The position numbers and the translations under genes were made by a program. DNA of 64,000 nucleotides from contig NZ_QICQ01000004.1 in NCBI RefSeq assembly GCF_003201195.1, positions 49,156 through 113,155 on the forward strand. Reading direction: 5' to 3'. This stretch comes from Nitrosomonas eutropha. Its GTDB lineage: Bacteria; Pseudomonadota; Gammaproteobacteria; Burkholderiales; Nitrosomonadaceae. Under the pieces are notes generated by a model that was not told where the DNA came from, ran no database searches, and saw only the letters and a list, made by a program, of their open reading frames with translations. Positions 39,274-48,973 of the stretch are shown piece after piece (the first letter of the stretch is position 1; every line of letters starts with the position of its first letter).

Positions 39274-41523
39274 CTAGAAACCGGTTTTTTCCAGAAACGC
39301 CAATGCTGACCAGAACCCTTCTCCTTTATTTTTATGGCCCTGCCAGATTTCAGGTATGAACTGTATTCCGGGAGCATGTTGGTTCAACTGATCGTGCAGC
39401 AAGGCGAAATCCACATCACCATGGCCAATCTGCACTCCTTCACCATCTATTCCCTTGGCATCGACTATGTGCAGATGGATAGTATGAGGCAGAACTTTCT
39501 TGAGGAATGCGCTGAAATCCCACTGATAATAGTTGCAGGCCATCATGGAGTGTGAAACGTCGAGGCAGATATGATGGCCAGTTTTCTCGCAAAATACCGC
39601 GATCTCATCCGGATCGACAAAGAGATTATGGTGACTCTGCCCCCCAAAGTGCCAGGGAAAAGGGGGCATGGTCTGAATGGCCAGTCGAATGGAATTCAGG
39701 TCGATTTCGCCCAGCGCTTTGGCCACCCTGTCGTAAAGTTTCGTGCGTGCTTCAACTGGCAGGAAATTCTGCGGTGACCAGCCTCCGGCATTGAGTACCA
39801 GTACCGGTCTGGGTGTCGACGGAAAATACTGACGCAACTCGCTCGCTACCGCTGTTGTACGTTTCAGTTCGGTAATGGAATGTGCCCGGTAATCTTCATC
39901 GTCGTTTGCCAGATCGAGAATATGATCACCAGCGAACAATTCCGGACTGTGCACGGCATAACCGATTGGCAATGGATCAGAGAAATAGTCAGAGAGCTTC
40001 ACATCCAGATCGTGGTAACTCAGATGAAACTCAATGAAATCGATTTTCATTCCTTCGGTCAGTGCCTGGTAATCGTGATAACGTGCTGGGATTCCGTAGG
40101 GACGTGAAAAGGTATAGTGTTGTTTTTTAGCTGATTGTGGCGTGATATCTGTTTCAAAGAAGAAATCCCCGGCCTTAAAATCGTGCTGTGCCACTTTGCC
40201 TGCCAGCTCATCAATGCGATTGGGTTGCAGACCCTGCCCGGGGCTTTTCACCACGATCATGCTGCGTTTGATGAGTTGTCCTTGCGAAAGATCGCAATTG
40301 ATTACCAGGCTTTTAGCCAGATTTTCACGATTGATCATTTCCCCCTGGGTCAGTGCCCGTTCACCACCTTGTCCCATGGCCTCTTCAATATTGCGAATCT
40401 GTTGCACCATTTCCGTAAATTCTGCTGGTAATAAACTGACTTTATGGTCATTGCCTTCCATACCACGGTTGACAGTAAAATGTTTTTCCACGATGCGCGC
40501 TCCAAGGGCAACGGCAGCCAGAGGCACCGCAAACCCGCGTTCATGGCCCGAATAGCCGACCACCGTACCTGCCAGCTGCTTTAAATGCGGCAGGTAGTTG
40601 AGGTTTACATCCTTGAAGGGGGCAGGATAGGTCGAATTGCAGTGCAGCAAGGCAAAGGGGGCACCCAACCGGCGCAGCAGACTCACCGAGCCCTTGATCT
40701 CTGCTTCTGAACTCATGCCCGTGGAGCAGATCAGCGGTTTACCTGTTTTAGCCAGCGCTTCCAGCATTTCATAGTTGGTAAAATCGGCTGAAGCCACTTT
40801 AAAGGCTTCCAGTCCGTATTCTTCCAATACACGGACACTCACCATATCCCAAGGCGTGCACAAGGGCAGAATATCCTGCTGCCTGCAATAATCGAATATC
40901 TGACAAAGTGCATCATGGCTCAACTGGAATTTATTGAGCAGATCCAGCGTGTATTGTGATCCCAGGTCATAACCCACCTCTGCATTCCTGCCCTGATTCG
41001 AATACAACGAGGAAAGATCACGCATCTGGAATTTGACACAATCGGCCCCGGCTTCCACCGCTAGGTTTACCAGTTCTTTCGCAAGGCCGATATCCCCATT
41101 ATGATTGTTACCGACTTCGGCGATGATAAATGTGGGGTTTTGGTCGGCAATCAGGAAATCCCCGATCTGGAGCCCTGTAGCTGATTTTCGTGCCAGGGCG
41201 ACAAAACGCCCTTGTTCGTCGATCAGCGGGATGATGTCGCGTTTGTGATCAAAATAGTCTGCAATCTGATTCTGGGATTCGGCAACGGGCCGGGCGATGA
41301 AATTACGATTCATCACATGATCGATCGGCAGATTCAGATCAAATTCGGTCGCCTGGGTCATCCAGCGTCGCACGTCACCGTCGCTGACTGCCCCGATTAA
41401 TACGCCGTTATCCTGCACAACGAAAACGATCCGGGACTGGTTATCATTGATGTGTTTCAGGGCATCGAGAATACTATCCCCAGAAAAAACCAGATAGTCC
41501 TTGATCCTTTTTTCAATACGCAT
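39274..41523 (-). CDS. NeuB-family nonulosonate synthase fused to CBS pair and TIM-barrel domains
   Basis: A 749-aa fusion. Residues about 1-115 form a CBS pair (VFVVQDNGVLIGAVSDGDVRRWM). About 120-390 is the NeuB barrel, with FIIAEVGNNHNGDIGLAKELV, DCVKFQMRDL, STGMSS, LHCNSTYPAP, GYSGHERG and VEKHFTVNRGMEGNDH. About 400-460 is a SAF/antifreeze-like domain (SLVINCDLSQGQLIKRSMI). About 470-749 is a xylose-isomerase/sugar-epimerase-like TIM barrel (FIEFHLSYHDLDVK, ICLDVSHSMMACNYY, HLHIVDAKGIDGEG). NeuB enzymes condense PEP with an acylated mannosamine-type sugar to make sialic, legionaminic or pseudaminic acid. Which one is made is not readable. AGGA lies 9 nt before the ATG. It is divergent from the matching CMP-sugar synthetase gene. 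Confidence 0.85.
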   Translation of the reverse strand: MRIEKRIKDYLVFSGDSILDALKHINDNQSRIVFVVQDNGVLIGAVSDGDVRRWMTQATEFDLNLPIDHVMNRNFIARPVAESQNQIADYFDHKRDIIPLIDEQGRFVALARKSATGLQIGDFLIADQNPTFIIAEVGNNHNGDIGLAKELVNLAVEAGADCVKFQMRDLSSLYSNQGRNAEVGYDLGSQYTLDLLNKFQLSHDALCQIFDYCRQQDILPLCTPWDMVSVRVLEEYGLEAFKVASADFTNYEMLEALAKTGKPLICSTGMSSEAEIKGSVSLLRRLGAPFALLHCNSTYPAPFKDVNLNYLPHLKQLAGTVVGYSGHERGFAVPLAAVALGARIVEKHFTVNRGMEGNDHKVSLLPAEFTEMVQQIRNIEEAMGQGGERALTQGEMINRENLAKSLVINCDLSQGQLIKRSMIVVKSPGQGLQPNRIDELAGKVAQHDFKAGDFFFETDITPQSAKKQHYTFSRPYGIPARYHDYQALTEGMKIDFIEFHLSYHDLDVKLSDYFSDPLPIGYAVHSPELFAGDHILDLANDDEDYRAHSITELKRTTAVASELRQYFPSTPRPVLVLNAGGWSPQNFLPVEARTKLYDRVAKALGEIDLNSIRLAIQTMPPFPWHFGGQSHHNLFVDPDEIAVFCEKTGHHICLDVSHSMMACNYYQWDFSAFLKKVLPHTIHLHIVDAKGIDGEGVQIGHGDVDFALLHDQLNQHAPGIQFIPEIWQGHKNKGEGFWSALAFLEKTGF

Positions 41524-41840
41524 GCTGCAAATCCTGTTCGGTGAAGATTATGATTGCCGGGTCTGTATGACAGGGGATATAAAGAATTATACCGATGGAG
41601 TATGTCAATACTACTTGAGGCTTATGTGGTGATTTTCTTTTGAATGTAGATCTTGAATTGTAACCATTTTATGGTTCATGTGCAGCAGGCGTACTTCAAC
41701 AGTAGAATTACCAGTCATTTTTACATTTATCAGTTGGAAGGCTGGTAGCCGGTTTGTAAAATACCAACTTGTGAATCATCAGAATTTGACTTCACCCATT
41801 TATTTGTTTATTTGATACCTGATTTGATAAATTTCAGCCA
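41524..41840. other. Divergent control region of the surface-sugar genes
   Basis: This 317-base AT-rich region separates the NeuB fusion (minus) from the cytidylyltransferase (plus). It has no coding frame of note. A small perfect hairpin, AACCAT-TTT-ATGGTT, lies at 41662-41676. Promoters for both directions should be here, but I could not assign -35/-10 pairs reliably. Confidence 0.45.
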
Positions 41841-42557
41841 ATGTTAATTTATTCCCTCATCCCCGCGCGAGGCGGGTCAAAAGCTGTTCCGCATAAAAAT
41901 ATCCGGTTTTTATGTGGCAAGCCGCTGATTGCCCATTCAATTGAAGTTTCGCTCAGATCACCTTCTATTCAGAGAACTTTTGTCAGCACCGATTCGAAGA
42001 AGATTGCAGAAATTGCAAGAAATGCCGGAGCGGAGGTTCCTTTTTTGAGACCGGTTGATCTGGCACAGGATGATACGCGGGATCTGCCGGTATTCCTGCA
42101 TTTTTTGAGCTGGCTGGAGCAGCGCCATGTGCCTCTTCCTGATGCCATTTTCCAGTTTCGGCCCACTTCTCCTGCGCGCAGGGTTGAAAAAATAGAGGAA
42201 GCGGTCGGACTGCTGAAAAAACATCCAGATGCTGATTCCGTCCGTGGAGTGACCGAACCGGCGCAGAATCCTTACAAGATGTGGACCATCGGTAATGATG
42301 GTTTTATGCAGGCTCTGCTGAGTATTCCTGGTGTCCCGGAGCCTTTTAACGAACCAAGGCAGCGCTTACCCGAGGTTTACTGGCAGGTCGGTTATCTGGA
42401 TCTGATACGTACCCGGACGATTCTGGAGAAGCAATCACTCACAGGTGCCCACATACTGCCATTGAAGATCGAAAGCGGGGATTCGATCGATATCGATGAT
42501 GAATTCTCGTTCCAGCTCGCTGAATTTCTAATGGAAAAACGGGGGATCATCCGTTGA
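41841..42557 (+). CDS. Acylneuraminate (nonulosonate) cytidylyltransferase
   Basis: A 238-aa NeuA/PseF-type enzyme that activates a nonulosonic acid with CTP to a CMP-sugar. The N-terminal nucleotide-binding motif is SLIPARGGSKAVPHKNIRFLCGKPLI. It continues with VSTDSKKIAEIARNAGAEVPFLRP and FQFRPTSPARR. The substrate (sialic, legionaminic, pseudaminic or another) is not readable. It heads a plus-strand operon of three genes with 4-nt overlaps; the NeuB fusion that would make its substrate is divergent from it. Confidence 0.87.
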   Translation: MLIYSLIPARGGSKAVPHKNIRFLCGKPLIAHSIEVSLRSPSIQRTFVSTDSKKIAEIARNAGAEVPFLRPVDLAQDDTRDLPVFLHFLSWLEQRHVPLPDAIFQFRPTSPARRVEKIEEAVGLLKKHPDADSVRGVTEPAQNPYKMWTIGNDGFMQALLSIPGVPEPFNEPRQRLPEVYWQVGYLDLIRTRTILEKQSLTGAHILPLKIESGDSIDIDDEFSFQLAEFLMEKRGIIR

Positions 42558-43540
42558 AGGCTCTGGTAGTCGGACTGGGCTCCATCGGAGTCAGGCATCT
42601 CAATAATCTGCATGCACTCGGGGTTCGGGAATTGGGCGCAGTGCGTACTCGCAATCTGCCACCTCCCGCACAGATCATTCCGGAAGATGTACAATTGTTT
42701 CAGAGCCTCGATCAGGCACTCAAACAAAACTTTGATCTGGTCGTGGTGGCCAATCCGACTTCATTACACCTGAAAACGCTTATCGAAGCGCTCAAGGCAG
42801 GGTGTCATGTCTATGTGGAAAAGCCTGTCGCGCACGAAAAACGGTATCTGTCCGGATTGACACGTTATGTTGATCCACGCGGATCTCGCGTACTGGTCGG
42901 CTGCCAGCTCAGGATGCATCCCGGATTACGGAAGATTGAGGCGTGGATGCGGGAAGGCAGATTGGGAAAAATCTATTCCGTACAGGTCGATCTAGGGGAA
43001 TATCTGCCTGACTGGCATCCTTGGGAGGATTATCGGCAGAGTTATGCCGCACGGGCTGATCAGGGTGGAGGCGTCATACTTACACTGATCCATGAACTGG
43101 ATTATTTATACTGGCTTTTCGGTAAGCCAAAACATGTCTTTGCTATTGGCGGACATCGAACCTCTTTGGAAGTGACGGCAGAAGATACCGCACTCATCTC
43201 GTTTGAAACGGAACAGGGGATCTGTGTTCAGCTTCGCATGGATTACTGGCGTAAACCACCGGTCCGGCATATGAATATCGTGGCTGAAAAAGGGATCGTT
43301 GACTGGGATTATCCTTCGCGTCTCACTACGCTGAAGCAGAATGGGCAGGTTGTGGAAGCAGTGGCTCTGGTGCCTTCCTGGGACCGGAATGAGCTTTTTC
43401 TGTCAATGATGCAAAAATTTATCGAAGGTATTCCCGGCGGATCGATTCCGCGAGTCACTTTACAGGAGGGTATGGATGTGCTGAATATAGCGCTTGCAGC
43501 CAGAAAATCTCTTCAGACCGGACGGCAGGTCAGATTATGA
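42554..43540 (+). CDS. Gfo/Idh/MocA family oxidoreductase
   Basis: NAD(P)-dependent sugar oxidoreductase of 328 aa. The N-terminal Rossmann fold begins KALVVGLGSIGVRHLNNL and contains VVANPTSLH and the family EKPVA motif (YVEKPVAHE), with the Lys usually involved in catalysis. The C-terminal domain shows DQGGGVILTLIHELDYLYWLFG. The start is TTG, overlapping the previous stop as TTGA, with GGGGGA 7 nt upstream; no better ATG fits. It probably modifies a nucleotide-sugar or a precursor of the surface sugar; that role is inferred from the operon. Confidence 0.85.
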   Translation: MKALVVGLGSIGVRHLNNLHALGVRELGAVRTRNLPPPAQIIPEDVQLFQSLDQALKQNFDLVVVANPTSLHLKTLIEALKAGCHVYVEKPVAHEKRYLSGLTRYVDPRGSRVLVGCQLRMHPGLRKIEAWMREGRLGKIYSVQVDLGEYLPDWHPWEDYRQSYAARADQGGGVILTLIHELDYLYWLFGKPKHVFAIGGHRTSLEVTAEDTALISFETEQGICVQLRMDYWRKPPVRHMNIVAEKGIVDWDYPSRLTTLKQNGQVVEAVALVPSWDRNELFLSMMQKFIEGIPGGSIPRVTLQEGMDVLNIALAARKSLQTGRQVRL

Positions 43541-44373
43541 ATCAACCTTACAAAGGTACCCCTTTCGATTTGACCGGCCGCGCGGTACTTATCAGCGGTG
43601 CAACCGGGCTTCTTGGCACGGAATTCGCGCTTGCAGCAGCTTCAGCTGGTGCGGACCTGGTACTGGGTGATCTGGATGGTGACAAGCTGAAATCATTGGA
43701 AAATGAAATAACTGCTTCATACCCGGATACACGAATCCTGGTGCGGACTCTGGATGTCACTTGTACGGATTCATGCCAGTCCATCGCGCAGTCATGTGAA
43801 AACTGGTTTGGCCGGCTCGATGCAGTGATCCACAGCGCTGCAATCGACCCAAAATTTGAGAAAGATTCTGATACTTCCCGTTTTTCAAAGTTTACTGAAT
43901 TTCCTTTGGCACTTTGGCAGACGTCACTGGATGTTAATTTGACCGGTGCGTTTCAGCTGGCTCAGGCTACATGCCGCATCATGGAGAAATCCGGCAAGGG
44001 ATCCATCGTTTTTCTTGGATCCAATTACGGTCTCGTTGGGCCGGATCAGCGTATCTACAAAAAGGCAGGGCAGGAGATACAGACGTATAAACCGGCAGTC
44101 TATTCGGTGTGTAAGGCAGGATTGCTGGGACTCACAAAATTTCTTGCCGCCTATTACATGTATACGTCGATTCGTATCAATCTGCTTACGCCCAGTGGAG
44201 TTTGGAACAAACATGACCCCGAGTTTATCGGTAGCTATTCGTCGCGAACCATTCTGGGACGTATGTCAGAAAAAGATGAGTATCGAGGAGCAATTATTTT
44301 TTTGCTTTCGGATGCATCCAGTTATATGACGGGTGCAAATCTGGTCATTGATGGAGGGTGGACAGCATTGTAG
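43537..44373 (+). CDS. Short-chain dehydrogenase/reductase
   Basis: SDR oxidoreductase of 278 aa. The cofactor motif is LISGATGLLGTEFALAAA (TGxxxGxG variant), followed by the acidic GDLDGD. The catalytic Ser region is IVFLGSNYG and the YxxxK motif is YSVCKAGLLGL. The C-terminal part ends in ASSYMTGANLVIDGGW, typical of classical SDRs. It overlaps the Gfo/Idh gene by 4 nt (ATGA) and is the last gene of the operon. An Asn-rich loop and a 15-residue insertion before the active site (about 105-125, DTSRFSKFTEFP) resemble PtmA-like SDRs of flagellin or surface-glycan loci; the substrate is unknown. Confidence 0.87.
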   Translation: MNQPYKGTPFDLTGRAVLISGATGLLGTEFALAAASAGADLVLGDLDGDKLKSLENEITASYPDTRILVRTLDVTCTDSCQSIAQSCENWFGRLDAVIHSAAIDPKFEKDSDTSRFSKFTEFPLALWQTSLDVNLTGAFQLAQATCRIMEKSGKGSIVFLGSNYGLVGPDQRIYKKAGQEIQTYKPAVYSVCKAGLLGLTKFLAAYYMYTSIRINLLTPSGVWNKHDPEFIGSYSSRTILGRMSEKDEYRGAIIFLLSDASSYMTGANLVIDGGWTAL

Positions 44374-44639
44374 GTATTTCTCTGTATATCCATTTCAGTT
44401 ATTTCTAGATTATCCTCCACACTACCCCGGTTTTCTTTTATTGATCCGAACCACATATATGCACAGCTAAATCTGCGATAGTTGGCATTTTGTACTTATT
44501 AATGAATTATTTGAGATGGCAGTAGAGAAATTAGTAGCACCGTTACAACCAAGTCTACATATTAATATTTTTCGGGGTGGATAAACAATGTTGTCATATA
44601 AGCTATATAGCTGGAATTGATTTTACAGAGAAGCAGATT

Positions 44640-45860
44640 TTATATGCCATCTTGATCGGGCAAAAGTATTATTTTTGCGAATTTCCTCTTCCCGACCTGG
44701 GCAATAACTGTCGTATTGACGGGAACAGTTTGGGTTTTGTCACTGACCTTGTTGCCATTGAGCTTTACGCCACCCTGTTCAATCATACGCAGGGCTTCAC
44801 TGGTACTGGCGGTTAATCCAGTCAGCTTGAGCAGTTGAGGTGCAGCCAGCTCTGTGCCTTGAACATACAGTTTCTTTTCTGGAATATCATCAGGAATGGC
44901 ACCTTTTCTGAAACGAGCATCAAAATCTTCTGTAGCTTGAATAGCAGCTGTTCGGCTATGAAAGCGCGCCACAATTTCCTGTGCAAACTGCACCTTGATG
45001 TCACGCGGATTTCGGCCTGCTTCCACTTCAAGCTGCCACTGGTGTATGGTGTCCAGTGATTCAAAAGACAGTAATTCGATGTAACGCCACATCAGGGTGT
45101 CGCTGATTGACATCAGCTTGCCGAACATTTCAGTAGGCGATTCATTAATACCGACATAGTTGTTGAGCGATTTCGACATTTTCTGGATACCATCCAGCCC
45201 TTCCAAAAGTGGCATGGTCAGTATGCACTGCGGAGATTGGCCGTAGTGCTTCTGTAATTCACGCCCTACCAGCAAATTGAATTTTTGATCAGTGCCGCCT
45301 AGTTCGAGATCGGTTTTCAGCGCTACTGAATCGTAACCCTGCACAAGCGGATAAAGAAATTCATGGATGGCGATCGGCCGATTCTCGTGATAGCGCTTGC
45401 TGAAATCATCCCGTTCAAGCATGCGTGCGACGGTATAAGTGGAGGCCAGTCTGACCAGGTCAGCTGCACTGAATTTATCCATCCAGGTTGAATTGAAAAC
45501 CACCTCTGTTTGCTCAGGTTTAAGTATCTTGAATACCTGAGATGTGTAGGTTTCTGCATTTTGTGCAATCTGCTCACATGTCAGCGGTGGGCGCGTGGCG
45601 TTTTTGCCGCTGGGGTCGCCGATCATTCCAGTAAAGTCACCAATCAGGAACAGGATATGGTGGCCAAGCTCCTGAAGCTGGCGCAGTTTGTTCAGCAGAA
45701 CGGTATGCCCCAAGTGCAGATCCGGTGCGGTAGGATCAAAGCCGGCTTTGATCCTTAGGGGTTGATTTTTGGTGAGTTTTTGTGTGAGTTCTTCCTCAAT
45801 CAGCAGCTCCTGACAGCCCCGTTTGATTACTTGAAGTTGATGAATAATTGACTCAGACAC
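44640..45860 (-). CDS. tyrS: Tyrosyl-tRNA synthetase
   Basis: Class I aminoacyl-tRNA synthetase charging tRNA-Tyr. The product is 406 aa. The HIGH-type motif is HLGHTVLL (residues about 50-57), the KMSKS motif is in [15 protein letters not shown], and the C-terminal S4 RNA-binding domain holds [20 protein letters not shown]. The length and KMSKS context match the TyrZ-type (beta/gamma) enzymes. The start is GTG at 45860; no in-frame ATG fits. It is divergent from the M23 peptidase gene. Confidence 0.96.
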   Translation of the reverse strand: MSESIIHQLQVIKRGCQELLIEEELTQKLTKNQPLRIKAGFDPTAPDLHLGHTVLLNKLRQLQELGHHILFLIGDFTGMIGDPSGKNATRPPLTCEQIAQNAETYTSQVFKILKPEQTEVVFNSTWMDKFSAADLVRLASTYTVARMLERDDFSKRYHENRPIAIHEFLYPLVQGYDSVALKTDLELGGTDQKFNLLVGRELQKHYGQSPQCILTMPLLEGLDGIQKMSKSLNNYVGINESPTEMFGKLMSISDTLMWRYIELLSFESLDTIHQWQLEVEAGRNPRDIKVQFAQEIVARFHSRTAAIQATEDFDARFRKGAIPDDIPEKKLYVQGTELAAPQLLKLTGLTASTSEALRMIEQGGVKLNGNKVSDKTQTVPVNTTVIAQVGKRKFAKIILLPDQDGI

Positions 45861-45952
45861 GGCCAGCCAGTAAAAAATCAGTCGTCATTATATTTATGCT
45901 TTTCCGTGTTAGACTTGAAAAATTTCCAACAGACGAATAGGAGTGATGGCAT

Positions 45953-47284
45953 TTGATTTACTACCAGTCACCTCGTAAAAGAAAAAGCATTCTAGCGCAA
46001 AAACTCACTGTTTTCGCACAAAAAAAGGTACGTTGGATCACCATCTTGTCCAGTTTACCGTTATTCGGGATGGTTACCGCTTTTGGAATTGTCCCCGATT
46101 CCTCCTTTCAGGAAATACCCAATAAAAAAATAGTTCGTGCCTTGCCATTGCCGGAAGAGTTTGCATCTTCTGATCCTGAAATGACTTTCTGGCATCAGGA
46201 AAGTATACGTCGGGGAGATACCATTTCGGCGATTCTTGCTCGTCTTGAAATCAGTCAAAAAGACAAGAATCGCTTTCTAGATACTGTCCGGGGGAGTCGG
46301 GCGATGAGCCAGCTTAAGCCGGGGGAAATCATTCATGCGGAAACCCGGCCGAACGGAGAATTGTTAACACTGCGCTACTTTTACGGAAATGGTGAGCAGT
46401 TTCAGGTCGAAAAAATCGATGGGACATTTGAGCTGAACGAGCAGTCAGCTGAAGGTGATACGCGTGTCCTGGTGGGTTCGGGAGTGATCAGTTCATCATT
46501 GTTTGCAGCCGTTGACAAGGCTGACTTACCGAGCACAATCGCCTCCCAGATGATTGATATATTTTCCAGTAGTATTGATTTTCACCGTGATGTCCGAAAG
46601 GGTGATCGTTTTACGGTTGTTTATGAATCCGCACAGGATGAAAGCGGGAAAACACAAGTCGGGCGTGTGCTTGCGGTAGAGTTTTTCAACAAGGAGAAAT
46701 CCAGGCGCGCTGTCTATTTTCGGCCACCGGGTGAGGAGGGCGGTTATTATACGCCAGAGGGAGAAAGTCTGAGCAAACCATTTCTGATGGCACCTTTAAA
46801 GTTTTCCCGGATCAGTTCTGGGTTTACTCATGCGCGCTACCATCCCATCTTGAAACGCTGGCGAGCCCACAGAGGGATTGACTATGCTGCTCCGACCGGA
46901 ACACCCGTGATGGCGACAGCAAATGGTACTGTTGAGTTTAAAGGCAAGCAGAGTGGCTATGGTAATCTGATTATACTCAAGCATGATGCTCAATACAGCT
47001 CTGCATATGGCCATTTATCGGGCTTTAATAGAAAATTGCAGAAAGGAATGCGCGTCAAACAAGGCGATATTATTGGCTTTGTTGGATCGACCGGGATGGC
47101 GACCGGCCCCCACCTTCATTATGAGTTGCGGGTAAACGGGGTTCAGCGCGACCCTTCTAAAATCGTAATGCCAGCAGCACAGCCCGTCAGTAAAAAATAT
47201 TATTCGGCTTTTCACAGACAAACCAGGGAACTAACTTCCCGGCTTGATTTGCTGCGCAATACCAGCTTTGCTGCATTGAACTGA
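45953..47284 (+). CDS. M23 family metallopeptidase, MepM-like
   Basis: Periplasmic murein endopeptidase of 443 aa. An N-terminal membrane segment (about 30-48, WITILSSLPLFGMVTAFGIV) anchors it, followed by a LysM/OapA-like region (IRRGDTISAILARLEIS). The C-terminal LytM domain has zinc-site motifs HRGIDYAAPTGTPV (HxxxD) and HLHYELRVNG (HxH). Family members cut peptide cross-links in peptidoglycan. The start is TTG at 45953, with AGGAG 9 nt upstream; an ATG at 45946 is out of frame and ends after 10 codons. It is followed by anmK, so the pair may act in cell-wall turnover and recycling. Confidence 0.9.
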   Translation: MIYYQSPRKRKSILAQKLTVFAQKKVRWITILSSLPLFGMVTAFGIVPDSSFQEIPNKKIVRALPLPEEFASSDPEMTFWHQESIRRGDTISAILARLEISQKDKNRFLDTVRGSRAMSQLKPGEIIHAETRPNGELLTLRYFYGNGEQFQVEKIDGTFELNEQSAEGDTRVLVGSGVISSSLFAAVDKADLPSTIASQMIDIFSSSIDFHRDVRKGDRFTVVYESAQDESGKTQVGRVLAVEFFNKEKSRRAVYFRPPGEEGGYYTPEGESLSKPFLMAPLKFSRISSGFTHARYHPILKRWRAHRGIDYAAPTGTPVMATANGTVEFKGKQSGYGNLIILKHDAQYSSAYGHLSGFNRKLQKGMRVKQGDIIGFVGSTGMATGPHLHYELRVNGVQRDPSKIVMPAAQPVSKKYYSAFHRQTRELTSRLDLLRNTSFAALN

Positions 47285-47319
47285 TTCAGCCTGGATAGTC
47301 GTCTATAAAGTCAGGTGAA

Positions 47320-48411
47320 ATGTATTACATCGGCATTATGTCAGGTACCAGTTTGGATGGTGTCGATGCAGTACTGGTAAATTTCTCCGGATCGTCATTT
47401 TCACTCATTGATACCTGTTATGTTCCTTACGATCCGTTTCTTCAGGCGGAATTATTAGGCCTGAATCAGAGCGGTGAAAATGAATTACATCGCGCGGCTT
47501 TATCAGGTAATCGATTATCAAGGTTATATGCAGAAGCGGTGGTGTGCTTGCTTGAAAAAGCCAAGGTTGATTCCGGAGGGATTGTGGCGATCGGCTGTCA
47601 TGGACAAACCATCAGACATTGTCCACAATCGGAGTATATGTATAGTATCCAGCTGGTGAACGGCGCTCTGCTGGCGGAGTTGACAGATATTACTGTTGTA
47701 ACGGATTTCAGGAATCGTGATATTGCTGCCAACGGGCAGGGGGCGCCACTGGTTCCTGCATTTCATCAGCAGATGTTTTCTCACTCGGATGTTCATCGTC
47801 TAATCATTAATATTGGCGGAATTGCCAATATTACCAGCCTGCCTGTTAAAAATAGCGTAAGTGGTTTTGACTGCGGCCCCGGAAATATGTTGATGGATGC
47901 TTGGTGCTTGCAGCATACAGGCGAGCGCTATGATCAAAACGGATTATGGGCAAAGTCAGGCAAAGTGATTGACTACCTGCTGAAAGATCTGTTGAGTTTT
48001 CCGTATTTCTCAATGCCGCCCCCTAAAAGTACAGGCAGGGAGACATTCGATCTTAATTGGTTGCTGTCTTATTTGACAGGTAAGGAAGCTGCACAGGATG
48101 TTCAATCCACGTTACTGCAACTGACTGTACAGACAATTGCCGACTCGATACGAGCTTACTATCCAACAGCCCGTGAACTCTATTTGTGTGGGGGAGGGGC
48201 GCATAATGAGACCCTTGTTGCTCGGCTACAGCAGGAATTACAAGATCGCGAGATCAGGAAAACCGATGTGTTAGGTATCGATGCTGATTGGGTGGAGGCG
48301 TGTGCATTTGCATGGCTGGCGCGACAATCAATTGAACGCACTCCTGGAAATCTTCCCGCCGTGACCGGCGCAACCGGTAGGCGGGTACTGGGCGCGATTT
48401 ATCCTGCCTGA
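47320..48411 (+). CDS. anmK: Anhydro-N-acetylmuramic acid kinase
   Basis: Phosphorylates and opens 1,6-anhydro-MurNAc to MurNAc-6-phosphate in cell-wall recycling. The product is 363 aa. The family begins IGIMSGTSLDGVDAVLVNF and continues with IGCHGQTIRH, GQGAPLVPAFHQQMF, NIGGIANIT, GFDCGPGNMLMDAW and CGGGAHNETL (ATP-binding). RBS AGGTGAA precedes the ATG. It sits 35 nt after the M23 gene and converges with erpA with only 8 nt between stops. Confidence 0.95.
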   Translation: MYYIGIMSGTSLDGVDAVLVNFSGSSFSLIDTCYVPYDPFLQAELLGLNQSGENELHRAALSGNRLSRLYAEAVVCLLEKAKVDSGGIVAIGCHGQTIRHCPQSEYMYSIQLVNGALLAELTDITVVTDFRNRDIAANGQGAPLVPAFHQQMFSHSDVHRLIINIGGIANITSLPVKNSVSGFDCGPGNMLMDAWCLQHTGERYDQNGLWAKSGKVIDYLLKDLLSFPYFSMPPPKSTGRETFDLNWLLSYLTGKEAAQDVQSTLLQLTVQTIADSIRAYYPTARELYLCGGGAHNETLVARLQQELQDREIRKTDVLGIDADWVEACAFAWLARQSIERTPGNLPAVTGATGRRVLGAIYPA

Positions 48412-48419
48412 AAATTCTT

Positions 48420-48785
48420 TCAGACCGAGAATGAGGAGCCACATCCACAGGTACTGGCTGCAGCTGGATTCTTGATGACAAATTGTGCACCCTGGGCATT
48501 TTCCTGATAATCGATTTCCGCTCCCAGCAGATATTGAACGCTCATTGAATCCACCAGGAGCCTAACTCCTTGCTTTTCTATTACAAAGTCATCTTCATTG
48601 ATAATTTCATCAAATGTAAAACCGTATTGAAATCCGGAGCATCCCCCTCCGCTGACGAAAACTCTCAGTTTGAGTGCCTGGTTTGCTTCTTCTTCAATCA
48701 GTTCTTTTACCTTGCTGGCAGCGCTATCGGTAAAAAATAACGGGGGTTGAACTGTATTTGCTTCTTCATGGGTTATCGTGTTCAT
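48420..48785 (-). CDS. erpA: Iron-sulfur cluster insertion protein ErpA
   Basis: A-type Fe-S carrier that delivers clusters to apoproteins (for example isoprenoid enzymes IspG/IspH). The product is 121 aa. The three conserved cysteines are in [12 protein letters not shown] and TCGCGSSF at the C terminus. The ATG at 48785 is chosen ([10 protein letters not shown]); a GTG three codons upstream (48794) is the alternative, and neither has a clear RBS. ErpA and IscA are hard to separate; the [21 protein letters not shown] block and the longer N terminus favour ErpA. No isc genes are adjacent. Confidence 0.9.
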   Translation of the reverse strand: MNTITHEEANTVQPPLFFTDSAASKVKELIEEEANQALKLRVFVSGGGCSGFQYGFTFDEIINEDDFVIEKQGVRLLVDSMSVQYLLGAEIDYQENAQGAQFVIKNPAAASTCGCGSSFSV

Positions 48786-48973
48786 TTTATTCACTTATTT
48801 ATGTAACTGATTATTCTGATATTAAGCGATTACTGCTGCTTTGGTGGTTCTGAAATTTATCTGTACCCTCTTTGCCAGACAGCAAACTGAGGATTATGTT
48901 CAGCATAGACTGTAAGTATCGTTTTGAATGGCTGAGCACTATGCTACAGCCAAGCTCCCCATGGCAACATCAG

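Noticed and set aside
44516..44584. 22-codon plus-strand frame (MAVEKLVAPL...) between the SDR gene and tyrS
   Set aside because: No RBS, no family similarity that I can see, and it is short enough to be chance; the remaining gap (44374-44639) shows no gene.
45946..45978. ATG at 45946 as the start of the M23 peptidase
   Set aside because: It is out of frame and stops after 10 codons (MAFDLLPVTS); the TTG at 45953 has a better-spaced AGGAG.
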